Shown here: one piece after another, positions 51,515 through 59,103 of the stretch
How the letters are laid out: every line of letters starts with the position of its first letter
Position numbering within the stretch: position 1 is the first letter of the stretch
NCBI RefSeq assembly: GCF_900103405.1
Contig: NZ_FNHX01000001.1
Span: 496,001 to 560,000 of the forward strand
Direction of reading: 5' to 3'
Source of the DNA: Polaromonas sp. JS666
GTDB lineage: Bacteria > Pseudomonadota > Gammaproteobacteria > Burkholderiales > Burkholderiaceae_C
Length of the DNA: 64,000 bases
Notes under the pieces: model-generated
What the model saw: the letters and a program-made list of their open reading frames with translations, nothing else
Told to the model about the DNA's origin: nothing
The model's database searches: none
Program-made: the position numbers and the translations under genes

Positions 51515-52015
51515 CTAGGCCCCTGCTGCGATGTCATTGAGTCTTAATTCAGTAAATTTCCAAGCCCCTGGAATGAGGTCCGTTATTCCAGTAGCCTTCG
51601 CTCGTTCTGACCATTCATGACGCTCGTAAAGGATGGTATCTCCACGCCCTGCCGCCGCAGCTTTAAGCCAAGCTGCAATTTCAGCTGGTCTTGCAAGATA
51701 CATGCGAGGAAGCTCGGTTATTAGCGTGCCTTTGAACTGAACAAGGCAAAACACAGTCTTCGAAGAGTGCTTCTTAAGCCAGGCATCCGCTGCAGAGTGA
51801 TAGTCAGCGTTCGCAATATATGACTGTGTAAGGCCCCAACCGCCATCTCTGCTGCCCTTGACAGAAACCTTCAATACCCGCTCTCCGTCAAGAGCGACAA
51901 GATCGTACTCAGGCTGATTGGCACCGTACTGAACCGATACATCCCAACCGCAGCGGGCGAACTGTGCGGCAGCAAACGCTTCAGCGGCGGTTGCGACTTG
52001 CCAGGAATTTTTCAT
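51515..52015 (-). CDS. PD-(D/E)XK-like nuclease-fold protein
   Basis: 166 residues. The opening WQVATAAEAFAAAQFARCGWDVSVQYGANQPEYDLVALDGERVLKVSVKGS looks like a restriction-endonuclease-fold core: an early Glu (E12), D38 in PEYDLVA and K53 in SVKGS. The usual Glu or Gln two residues before the Lys is a Ser, so catalysis is uncertain. The end contains RPAEIAAWLKAAAAGRGDTILYERHEW. The GC content is lower than in the host and it sits between the HEPN-like gene and the DUF6172 gene. GAGG precedes the ATG. Confidence 0.6.
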   Translation of the reverse strand: MKNSWQVATAAEAFAAAQFARCGWDVSVQYGANQPEYDLVALDGERVLKVSVKGSRDGGWGLTQSYIANADYHSAADAWLKKHSSKTVFCLVQFKGTLITELPRMYLARPAEIAAWLKAAAAGRGDTILYERHEWSERAKATGITDLIPGAWKFTELRLNDIAAGA

Positions 52016-52047
52016 TCATCGGCCTCACGTACTGCGCGCCACAACTT

Positions 52048-52371
52048 TTACTCGCCATCCATCAAATCATCCTCACCCTCATTCCTCACCCGCGCCACCT
52101 TGACCCCAGGCTTGGCCAGCACCTCGACATAAAACTGCTCGCCGCCATCCTTGACGATTTCGTCAATCGACTTGATGAGGCCGGCTTCCGGCACAACAGC
52201 CGCCGAGGCTTCGCTATAGCCTGACTTGCAATCAAAGTCCCAGAAGTCCACGCCCTTGGGCAGGGCCTTGGCGCGTTCGCGTTTGAAGTATTTGCGGATG
52301 TCGTGTTTGGCGGCTTCGAGCAGGCGCTCGCGGTTTTTGCCTTCGACTTTGAGCTGGAATGTTTTTTTCAT
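52048..52371 (-). CDS. DUF6172 family protein
   Basis: 107 residues: MKKTFQLKVEGKNRERLLEA, then IRKYFKRERAKALPKGVDFWDFDC and LIKSIDEIVKDGGEQFYVEVLAKPG, which matches the DUF6172 family as I remember it. The function is unknown. It has host-like composition and marks the right edge of the accessory island; a broken relative lies at 49547-49645. Confidence 0.8.
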   Translation of the reverse strand: MKKTFQLKVEGKNRERLLEAAKHDIRKYFKRERAKALPKGVDFWDFDCKSGYSEASAAVVPEAGLIKSIDEIVKDGGEQFYVEVLAKPGVKVARVRNEGEDDLMDGE

Positions 52372-52565
52372 AGTACTTTGGTGTCAGTGCGTAGCCTGTT
52401 GTGGCCACGCTTGCTACCGATTATCGGGCCGCGGCCGCATGGGCCTGCAAAACCATGGGCAAAAGCGGTGCGGCGGGCCACAATTTGCGCGGCATGGCGT
52501 TTGCTTGAGCTATACGCCAACGTGCAAGCCGCCTATCGTCCCTTCAAAGACTCAAGGAGTTTCCG

Positions 52566-53090
52566 ATGATCTATGGATTGACTTACCTCGGTGTGATCCA
52601 CACCGCCATCAGCCTGGTAGCCGTTGCGGCGGCGCTGATCGCTTTTTTCCGCGACAAGGAAATCATTGCCGCGTCCACCCTGGGCCGGGTCTATATCTGG
52701 ACCACGGTGCTGACCTGCCTCACGGGCTTTGGCATCTTCCAGCATGGCGGTTTCGGCAAGCCGCATGCGCTGGGCATCATCACGCTGCTGGTGCTGGGCA
52801 TTGCCTGGGTCGCGGGCACCACCAAGGTGCTGGGCCGTGCCTCGCCTTATGTGGAGACGCTCAGTTATTCGATCACCTTTGTGTTCCACCTGATCCCGGC
52901 GATCACCGAGACCTCCACGCGCCTGCCGCTGGGCGCGCCGCTGCTGCCCAATGCCGATGCGCCTGAGCTCAAGGTGGCCACGGGTGTGTTGCTGCTGCTT
53001 TACCTCATTGGCGCGGCGCTGCAGGTGAGGCGCATACGCGCGCGCAATGCGGCGCAGGCTGTGCCGCTGCCCGGCTCGGCTGCGGCCTGA
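52566..53090 (+). CDS. Hypothetical integral membrane protein
   Basis: 174 residues with four or five hydrophobic segments (LGVIHTAISLVAVAAALIAFF; RVYIWTTVLTCLTGFGIF; ALGIITLLVLGIAWVAGTTKV; SYSITFVFHLIPAITETSTRLP; VATGVLLLLYLIGAALQV). A His in the first segment and FVFHLIPAITET later resemble DUF2306-type proteins, with low certainty. AAGGAG precedes the ATG. Confidence 0.65.
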   Translation: MIYGLTYLGVIHTAISLVAVAAALIAFFRDKEIIAASTLGRVYIWTTVLTCLTGFGIFQHGGFGKPHALGIITLLVLGIAWVAGTTKVLGRASPYVETLSYSITFVFHLIPAITETSTRLPLGAPLLPNADAPELKVATGVLLLLYLIGAALQVRRIRARNAAQAVPLPGSAAA

Positions 53091-53118
53091 GCCGCTCAAA
53101 ACTTTGTGAACGACTCTC

Positions 53119-53676
53119 TCAGCCTGGACTTATGACTAAGAGGTAACGGCAGCCGCTACGCCCCAGGGTTTTAAATACCAGCGGGCGGTCCACGCCAAAG
53201 TCCAGGCAGTCGCCGGGCGCGAGTTCAAAGGCCTCGTCGCCATACTCAATGCGCAGGCCGCCCTCGACCAGCCACAAGCGCTGGCGATAGGGCTGGCCCG
53301 TCCACCTTGGGTAGGCGACGCGGGTGGCGCGCGGCAGCTCGACCTCGACCATCTCGGCGCCGCCCTCGCTGCCGCGTTCGGCCACCTGGCGGCGCAAATA
53401 GCCGGCTTCGGGGTCGCGCCAGACTTCCTGGTCGGCTTTTTTGCGCAGGCGGCGGCCGGCTTGCTTGTCTTCTTCGATGAGCAATTGGGCCAGCGGCACG
53501 CCCAGGCCGGCGGCGAGCCGGCCCAGAATCATGGCGGTGGGGCTGCTCTCGACGCGCTCGACCTTGGAGATCATGGCCTTGCTGACGCCGGACAGTTCGG
53601 CCAGCTCGGCCAGGCTCAGGCCCTTGGCCTGGCGCAGGGCCAGCAGCCGGGAGGCGATCAGGGTGTCAATCGTCAT
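53119..53676 (-). CDS. XRE-cupin transcriptional regulator
   Basis: 185-residue regulator. Residues about 8-62 are a helix-turn-helix (RLLALRQAKGLSLAELAELSGVSKAMISKVERVESSPTAMILGRLAAGLGV). Residues 105-180 are a cupin sensor domain (YRQRLWLVEGGLRIEYGDEAFELAPGDCLDFGVDRP). It is divergent from the acetyltransferase at 53774 with an inverted repeat between them, so it probably controls that gene and itself. Confidence 0.87.
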   Translation of the reverse strand: MTIDTLIASRLLALRQAKGLSLAELAELSGVSKAMISKVERVESSPTAMILGRLAAGLGVPLAQLLIEEDKQAGRRLRKKADQEVWRDPEAGYLRRQVAERGSEGGAEMVEVELPRATRVAYPRWTGQPYRQRLWLVEGGLRIEYGDEAFELAPGDCLDFGVDRPLVFKTLGRSGCRYLLVISPG

Positions 53677-53702
53677 GGCTTGCTTTCAGGGAAAAGAAGA
53701 TG

Positions 53703-53741
53703 CGTCTATCATAAGGGACAAATAATATCTTATAGTAGACG
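53703..53741. promoter_or_regulatory. Inverted repeat between XRE-cupin and acetyltransferase genes
   Basis: CGTCTATCATAAG (53703-53715) and CTTATAGTAGACG (53729-53741) form a 13-bp inverted repeat with a two-base mismatch and an AT-rich 13-bp centre. The region is the only AT-rich stretch between the two divergent genes and could hold both promoters and the regulator's site. Confidence 0.6.
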
Positions 53742-53773
53742 AATTCTGATACCTCTTCCGAAAGGAGTTCCCC

Positions 53774-54295
53774 ATGCATCCCGTGCTGTGCACCGAAGAA
53801 CGCCATGCCGGCCAGATCCTGGCCATCTTCAACGAGGCCATCGCCAATTCAACCGCGCTGTACGACTACAAACCGCGCACGCCCGAAAGCATGGTCAGCT
53901 GGTTCGCTACCAAACGTGCGAACGGCTTTCCGGTGATAGGACTGGAGGACGACGCTGGCAAGCTGCTGGGCTTTGCGAGCTACGGCACCTTCCGCGCATT
54001 CCCGGCCTACAAGTACACGGTCGAACATTCAGTCTATGTGGAGAAAAGCTGCCGCGGCCAGGGGCTGGGGCGCAAGCTGCTGGAGGCCGTCGTCGCCAAG
54101 GCCGAGGCGCAAGGCATGCATGTGCTGGTGGGTGCCGTCGACCTGGAGAACAGCGTGAGCATGGAGCTGCACAAGCGCCTGGGCTTTGAGCACTGCGGCA
54201 CCATCAAACAGGCGGCCTTCAAGTTCGGCCGCTGGCTGGATTTGGCGTTTTTGCAGAAGACGCTGGTGACGCCCTTGCAGCCTGTGGACGGCTAA
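53774..54295 (+). CDS. GNAT acetyltransferase, phosphinothricin acetyltransferase-like
   Basis: 173-residue N-acetyltransferase. HAGQILAIFNEAIANSTALYDYKPRTPESMVSWF resembles the PAT subgroup. The acetyl-CoA-binding motif is VYVEKSCRGQGLGRKLLEAVVAKAEAQG (pyrophosphate loop RGQGLG), followed by LENSVSMELHKRLGFEHCGTIKQAAFKFGRWLDLAFLQKTL, also PAT-like. It may acetylate an amino-acid analogue or methionine derivative. GAAAGGAG is before the ATG. Regulated by the divergent XRE-cupin protein, by inference. Confidence 0.88.
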   Translation: MHPVLCTEERHAGQILAIFNEAIANSTALYDYKPRTPESMVSWFATKRANGFPVIGLEDDAGKLLGFASYGTFRAFPAYKYTVEHSVYVEKSCRGQGLGRKLLEAVVAKAEAQGMHVLVGAVDLENSVSMELHKRLGFEHCGTIKQAAFKFGRWLDLAFLQKTLVTPLQPVDG

Positions 54296-54304
54296 GAAGC
54301 TGTT

Positions 54305-54853
54305 CTAGGCCTGGCCCGATTGGGCCAGCGCCTTGTCGATAGCCTCATGCAAATGCTGCAGGCCGAAAGACACGTCGCAGACCACGCCGTTGACATAGAA
54401 GGTGGGTGTTGAGCGCACGCCCAGGTGGCGGCCGCTTTGCATGTGCTCCTGCACACGCTGCAGGTAGACATGGTCGTTCATTTCATTCTGGTAGCGCGCC
54501 ATGTCCAGGCCGGCCTGGGCGGCGTACTCGAGCAGGTGTTTGTCCTTGAGGTGCTGCTGGTGGGTGAAGAGCAGCTCGTGCATGGGCCAGAACTTGCCCT
54601 GGGCGCCGGCGGCCTCGGCCGCTTCGGCGGCGAGTTCGGCATGGGGGTGCACCTCGCGCAACGGGAAGTGCCGGTAAACAAAACGCAGCTGCGGGCCGAA
54701 GTGCGGCAGCATGACTTTTAAAGCGCCGTAGGCCTGGAAGCAGGAGGGGCACTCGAAGTCGCCGTACTCGAGCAGCGTGACCGGGGCCGACGAGCGGCCA
54801 CGTATGTGGTCTATGGCCTCGTCAGGTTCAAGCTGGGGGTCCGGCGTGGGCAT
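54305..54853 (-). CDS. DsbA-family thioredoxin-fold protein
   Basis: 182 residues. SAPVTLLEYGDFECPSCFQAYGALKVML holds a CPSC active site (C35/C38), and STPTFYVNGV the cis-proline loop. The helical insert in between is DsbA-like. There is no clear signal peptide (MPTPDPQLEPDEAIDHIRG), so it may act in the cytoplasm, like the Thioredoxin_4 group. AAAGG precedes the ATG. Possibly a disulfide oxidoreductase or isomerase; partner unknown. Confidence 0.82.
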   Translation of the reverse strand: MPTPDPQLEPDEAIDHIRGRSSAPVTLLEYGDFECPSCFQAYGALKVMLPHFGPQLRFVYRHFPLREVHPHAELAAEAAEAAGAQGKFWPMHELLFTHQQHLKDKHLLEYAAQAGLDMARYQNEMNDHVYLQRVQEHMQSGRHLGVRSTPTFYVNGVVCDVSFGLQHLHEAIDKALAQSGQA

Positions 54854-54970
54854 GGTTCACCTTTCTTCAACTGTTCAACGGGTCGTGGAGACAGTATGCG
54901 CCCTGGGCCGTGACGTGATCAAGACGCCGGGCAGCCAGAGCGCGGGAAGCGGTGAAACAGTCTGTGCGAA

Positions 54971-55219
54971 TCAGCCCTGGTTGGCCGCGTTCTCGAGGGC
55001 TTCGTCCAGCGCCTTGCACGAAGGCGAGCACACGGCCTGGGACTTGCCCAGCACCTTGCGCGTGCCCATCAGGGAACGGGCGCGGTGCTTGCCGCACATA
55101 AAGCAGGACATGGTGGCCGCGCCGAAGGAGGTGGTGGCGGCGAACGGGGAGCCCGAGACCTTGGACTTGTAGCGCAGGCCGTCTGCGAGGACAGCGGTTT
55201 TGGCGTCAGCTCTTGCCAT
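54971..55219 (-). CDS. Small protein with zinc-ribbon-like cysteines
   Basis: 82 residues with a Cys-X2-Cys (SCFMCGKHRARS) and a C-X3-C (VCSPSCKALDEAL), a likely zinc site. The surroundings are basic and Ala/Ser-rich. AAGGAAG precedes the ATG. No family name is recalled with certainty. It overlaps the 3' end of the upstream 121-residue gene by 14 bp, so the two form an operon. Confidence 0.65.
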   Translation of the reverse strand: MARADAKTAVLADGLRYKSKVSGSPFAATTSFGAATMSCFMCGKHRARSLMGTRKVLGKSQAVCSPSCKALDEALENAANQG

Positions 55220-55571
55220 GGTTTGGATCTTCCTTGGTTTGGGGGGTTGAAGGTTTCATGGCCTTTTCGATGGCCTCTTTGGCCTGCTGCTCGGCGGCGA
55301 GCGAGGCGTCCAGCGCGGACCGGCACAGGCCCGCGTACTGGTAGTTCACGTTTTCATACAACTCGGCGGCGGCCGGATGGGTGTCCAGCAGCGCGCCTAG
55401 CGCCACACCCGGCTCCACGTCGCCCAGTTCGCTGACGAGGTGCAGCACGACGGAGCGGTATTGCTCGGCGCCCACAGGCACCGCGCTGTGCTCCAGGCGC
55501 TCCAGCAACTCGGCCAGCACGTGGGTGACCGTGAGGTCGGTTTTGTGGGGATGGGGTTGGGTGGCGTTCAT
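55206..55571 (-). CDS. Hypothetical protein
   Basis: 121 residues, soluble and helical: LTVTHVLAELLERLEHSAVPVGAEQYRSVVLHLVSELGDVEPGVALGALLDTHPAAAELYENVNYQYAGLCRSALDASLAAE. I recognise no family. Host-like codon use and the 14-bp overlap with the zinc-ribbon gene support it as real. Confidence 0.65.
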   Translation of the reverse strand: MNATQPHPHKTDLTVTHVLAELLERLEHSAVPVGAEQYRSVVLHLVSELGDVEPGVALGALLDTHPAAAELYENVNYQYAGLCRSALDASLAAEQQAKEAIEKAMKPSTPQTKEDPNHGKS

Positions 55572-55682
55572 GCAGTGAATTTGGGGCTTCCTTCCCCAAA
55601 ATCAAGCGCCGTGGCCGGCCAGGACGCCGGCCTTGCGGCGGCTGCCGGACCCGATTGGGCCTAGCCTGGATCAGCCTGGCAC

Positions 55683-55741
55683 GCTATATTTTCTATAGCT
55701 GATGACGCTTGTCTGCCGTGGGTTGGAGCATTATTTTACCG
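55683..55741. repeat. Short extragenic repeat with TATA palindrome
   Basis: GCTATA-TTTTC-TATAGC (55683-55699), followed by a tract around GATGACGCTTGTC to about 55741, resembles a short interspersed sequence I recall from Comamonadaceae intergenic regions. Only one copy is in the window, so the family assignment rests on memory. It lies in the 240-bp gap before the LysR gene. Confidence 0.4.
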
Positions 55742-55811
55742 CAAAAGCGCGCAGGCCGCTTTCACCGTGCCAGGCAGGGGGTTTTAAGGGGCCATGGCGG
55801 GCCGCGCCGCA

Positions 55812-56714
55812 TCAGGCGGGCGAGCTGCCCGCCAGGTGTTTGACCAGCAGCCTGGCCGCGGCCGACAGGCCGGCCTCGTCCCTGAAACAGATCGCAAAAC
55901 GGCGCCTGGCCCAGGCGTCCGTCAGCGGCATCACGCGCAGGCCGAAGGTGCGCGCATAGGGATCGGCCACCTCGCGCGGCACCACGCTGATGGCCAGGTT
56001 GGCGCGCACCACGCGCAGCGCGGCCTCGAAGTTGGAGACGATGACACGGTGCACGATGGCCTTGCCCTGGAGCGCGGCGGCGCGCTGCAGCAGCACCTGC
56101 ACCGCGCTTTGCGCCGGCAGGCTCACGTGTTCATAGCCCAGCGTCTGCTCAAAACTCAAGGTCTCATGCACCGCCAGCGGGTGCGAGGCATGGGCCACGA
56201 TGGCCAGGTGGTCGTGGCGGTAGCCGCGCGACTGCAGGCTGGACAGGTCGGCCGCATCCCAGCAGATGCCGACCGAGGCCACGCCCTCCTTGATGCCGCG
56301 TATCACCTCGGGGCTCACGCGCTCTTCCATGCTGATGCGGATGTCGTGGTGGGCTGGCACCTGCAAAAAGCCGGCGACGTCGTCGGCCAGCGATTCGGCC
56401 ATGACCGAGGCCGTGGCCAGGATGCGCACCTGGCCGCGCACGCCCAGCGCATAGTCGCCCATGTCGCGCTCAATCTGCTCGGCGCTGGCCAACATGGCGC
56501 GCGCATGCTCCAGCAGGCTTTCGCCGGCCGGCGTGGGCTCGACGCCGCGCCGCCTGCGCAGCAGCAGGGGCGTGCCCACCGTGTCTTCGAGCTGGGCCAG
56601 GCGCTTGCTGACGGCCGAGCCGACGATGTTGGCCTGCTCGGCTGCGCGGGCAATGCTGCGTGCATCGCAGACGGCGGCGAACAGGCGCAGCGTGGTCAGG
56701 TCCAGGTCTCTCAT
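55812..56714 (-). CDS. LysR-family transcriptional regulator
   Basis: 300-residue LysR protein. The helix-turn-helix is LRLFAAVCDARSIARAAEQANIVGSAVSKRLAQLEDTVGTPLLLR (about 8-52). The effector domain shows VRGQVRILATASVMAESLADDVAGF onward. It is divergent, with a 118-bp gap, from the HMG-CoA lyase/CoA-transferase/Bug cluster, which it probably controls. Confidence 0.88.
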   Translation of the reverse strand: MRDLDLTTLRLFAAVCDARSIARAAEQANIVGSAVSKRLAQLEDTVGTPLLLRRRRGVEPTPAGESLLEHARAMLASAEQIERDMGDYALGVRGQVRILATASVMAESLADDVAGFLQVPAHHDIRISMEERVSPEVIRGIKEGVASVGICWDAADLSSLQSRGYRHDHLAIVAHASHPLAVHETLSFEQTLGYEHVSLPAQSAVQVLLQRAAALQGKAIVHRVIVSNFEAALRVVRANLAISVVPREVADPYARTFGLRVMPLTDAWARRRFAICFRDEAGLSAAARLLVKHLAGSSPA

Positions 56715-56832
56715 GCTTGCCTCCTCAAAGCCTTAGGTATTCCCGATTGGAACACCATAGCTTCCAAAATTGATAAACCAAACGATTTAGGAAATTCTAA
56801 ACTGGGGACTCGGAATTTCGGAGACAAACCCC

Positions 56833-57801
56833 GTGACCCTGGCCACCCACCCCGCAAGCACCGCCCCCGCCCTGCCCGCCCAGGCCATCATCCGCGAGGT
56901 CGGCCTGCGCGACGGCCTGCAAAGCATTGCCGCCGTGATGCCGACCGCCCACAAGCTCGAATGGCTGCGCCAGGCCCATGCGGCGGGCCAGCGTGAAATC
57001 GAGGTCGGCTCTTTTGTGCCGGCGCGCCTGCTGCCGCAGCTGGCCGACACGGCCGAGCTGGTCGCCTATGCCAAGACCTTGCCGGGTCTTAGCACCTCCG
57101 TACTGGTGCCCAACCTCAAAGGCGCTGAGCGCGCCATCGAATCGGGCGCCGACCTGATGCTGCTGCCGCTATCGGCCAGCCATGCCCACAGCCTGGCCAA
57201 TTTGCGCAAGACGCCTGATGAGGTCGTGGAAGAAATCGGCCGCATACGCGCCGCGCGCGATGCTTCGGGTTCGCGCATGGTGCTCGAGGTCGGCATGAGC
57301 ACGGCTTTTGGCTGCACGCTGCAGGGCCGGGTCGAACCGGCCGAGGTATTGCGCCTCTTGCAGGCCGTGCTGGACGCGGGCGCAGACCGCGTGAGCCTGG
57401 CCGACACCGTGGGTTATGCCGACCCGGCCATGGTGCGCGACTTGTTCGAGGCGGCTTTTGCGCTGGTGGGCGACAAGCTGGCCTGCGGCCATTTCCATGA
57501 CACGCGCGGAATGGGCATGGCCAATGTGTATGCCGCACTGCTGACCGGCATGACGCGTTTTGACGCCTGCCTGGCCGGCATAGGCGGCTGCCCGCATGCG
57601 CCCGGCGCCAGCGGTAATGTGGCCAGCGAAGACTTGGCCTATATGTTCGCGAGCATGGGCATACAGACCGGCATTGACTTCGACAAATTGATGGCCTTGC
57701 GCGGCCAGGTGGCGGGCTGGCTGGAGGGCGAAAGCCTGCACGGCACGCTGTGGCGCGCGGGCCTGCCCAAAACCATGCGGCCCGCCGCCGCGACGGCCTA
57801 A
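56833..57801 (+). CDS. Hydroxymethylglutaryl-CoA lyase family protein
   Basis: 322-residue TIM-barrel lyase that splits HMG-CoA or a related 3-hydroxyacyl-CoA into acetyl-CoA and a second product. It has IREVGLRDGLQSI (catalytic Arg-Asp), VLVPNLKGAERAI, the metal-binding CGHFHDTRGMGMANVYAAL, and the catalytic Cys loop GIGGCPHAPGASGNVASEDL. The start is GTG at 56833. With the CoA-transferase 52 bp downstream it could form a pathway that activates a free hydroxy diacid and cleaves it. Confidence 0.9.
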   Translation: MTLATHPASTAPALPAQAIIREVGLRDGLQSIAAVMPTAHKLEWLRQAHAAGQREIEVGSFVPARLLPQLADTAELVAYAKTLPGLSTSVLVPNLKGAERAIESGADLMLLPLSASHAHSLANLRKTPDEVVEEIGRIRAARDASGSRMVLEVGMSTAFGCTLQGRVEPAEVLRLLQAVLDAGADRVSLADTVGYADPAMVRDLFEAAFALVGDKLACGHFHDTRGMGMANVYAALLTGMTRFDACLAGIGGCPHAPGASGNVASEDLAYMFASMGIQTGIDFDKLMALRGQVAGWLEGESLHGTLWRAGLPKTMRPAAATA

Positions 57802-57853
57802 ACTCCTTGCAGGCGAGCCTGGCCGGCGCCGCTTCATCCTTCCTGATACCTAC

Positions 57854-59062
57854 ATGCAAAACAACGCTTCTTCCACCCCACCCCAGCCGCTGGCCGGCCT
57901 GCGCGTCGTGGAGTTCACCCACATGGTCATGGGCCCGACCTGCGGCATGCTGCTGGCCGACATGGGCGCCGAGGTCATCAAGGTCGAACCGATAGACGGC
58001 GACCGCACACGCCACCTGCTGGGCGCGGGCGCGGGCTTTTTCCCGCTGTTCAACCGCAACAAAAAAAGCATAGGCATAGACCTGCGCGATCCGGCCGGCG
58101 CCGAGGTGGCGCGCAGGCTGTGCGCCAGCGCCGACGTGGTGGCCGAGAACTTCAAGCCCGGCACCATGGCCAAGTACGGCCTGGACTACGCCGCGCTGAG
58201 CGCGGCCAACCCGCGCCTGATTTACGCCAGCCACAAGGGCTTTCTGCCTGGCCCCTACGACCAGCGTACCGCGCTCGACGAAGTCGTGCAGATGATGGGG
58301 GGCCTGGCCTATATGACGGGCCGGCCCGGCGACCCGCTGCGCGCCGGCAGCAGCGTCAACGACATCATGGGCGGCATGTTCGGCGCCATCGGCGTGCTGG
58401 GCGCGCTGATACAGCGCGGCATCAGCGGCAAGGGCATGGAGGTGCAATCGGCCCTGTTCGAGAACAACGTCTTCCTGGTCGGCCAGCACATGCTGCAGTA
58501 CGCCATCACCGGCCAGCCGGCCGCGCCCATGCCGGACCGCATCTCGGCCTGGGGCGTGTACGACGTGTTCAGCGTCAAGGACGGCGAGCAGATCTTCCTG
58601 GCGGCCGTCAGCGATGCGCAATGGGCCGCGTTTTGCGATGCGCTGGGTTTTGCCGACCTCAAGGCCGACGCGCGGTATGCCGGCAACAACCAGCGCGTCA
58701 CCGAACGCCCAACCCTGCTGCCGCTGCTGCGCGAACGCCTGGCGCTGCGCAGCGCCAGCGAGCTGGTAGCGCTGTTTGAGGCGGCCGGCCTGCCTTTTGC
58801 GCCCATACGCAAGCCCGAGGAACTCTACGACGACGAACACCTGCTGGCCACCGGCGGGCTGGCCGACATCACATTGCCCGACGGCGAACGCGCCGGCCAG
58901 ACCGCCAAGACCACGCTGCTGCCGCTGACCATGGACGGCGAGCGCCTCAAGGTGCGCATGAACCCGCCCAGGCTGGGCGAACACACGCGCGAGCTGCTGG
59001 CCGGCCTGGGTTACGGCGACGAAGACATAGAACGGCTGCACCGTAAAGCAGCGGTGTCATGA
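57854..59062 (+). CDS. CaiB/BaiF family CoA-transferase
   Basis: 402-residue class III CoA-transferase. It shows LAGLRVVEFTHMVMGPTCGMLLADMGAEVIKVEP, FPLFNRNKKSIGIDLRDP, ASADVVAENFKPGTM, YASHKGFLPGPYDQRTALDEVVQMMGGLAYMTG (where the catalytic Asp of the family lies) and a C-terminal FAPIRKPEELYDDEHLL. It likely passes CoA to a dicarboxylic acid taken up by the Bug system. The frame-shifted long open frame on the other strand is a shadow. Confidence 0.88.
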   Translation: MQNNASSTPPQPLAGLRVVEFTHMVMGPTCGMLLADMGAEVIKVEPIDGDRTRHLLGAGAGFFPLFNRNKKSIGIDLRDPAGAEVARRLCASADVVAENFKPGTMAKYGLDYAALSAANPRLIYASHKGFLPGPYDQRTALDEVVQMMGGLAYMTGRPGDPLRAGSSVNDIMGGMFGAIGVLGALIQRGISGKGMEVQSALFENNVFLVGQHMLQYAITGQPAAPMPDRISAWGVYDVFSVKDGEQIFLAAVSDAQWAAFCDALGFADLKADARYAGNNQRVTERPTLLPLLRERLALRSASELVALFEAAGLPFAPIRKPEELYDDEHLLATGGLADITLPDGERAGQTAKTTLLPLTMDGERLKVRMNPPRLGEHTRELLAGLGYGDEDIERLHRKAAVS

Positions 59063-59103
59063 TGCGTTAAACGCCCCACGATTCACGACAAAGGAGACAA
59101 GAC

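Noticed and set aside
47826..52565. tRNA gene, integrase or attachment site bordering the low-GC island
   Set aside because: No tRNA-like sequence, recombinase gene or clear direct repeat at the edges was found; only the DUF6172 fragment suggests how the island arose.
57116..59041. 641-codon open frame on the minus strand
   Set aside because: It lies opposite the well-supported CoA-transferase and HMG-CoA lyase genes, has no ribosome site or recognisable motif, and its composition is that of an antisense GC-rich frame.
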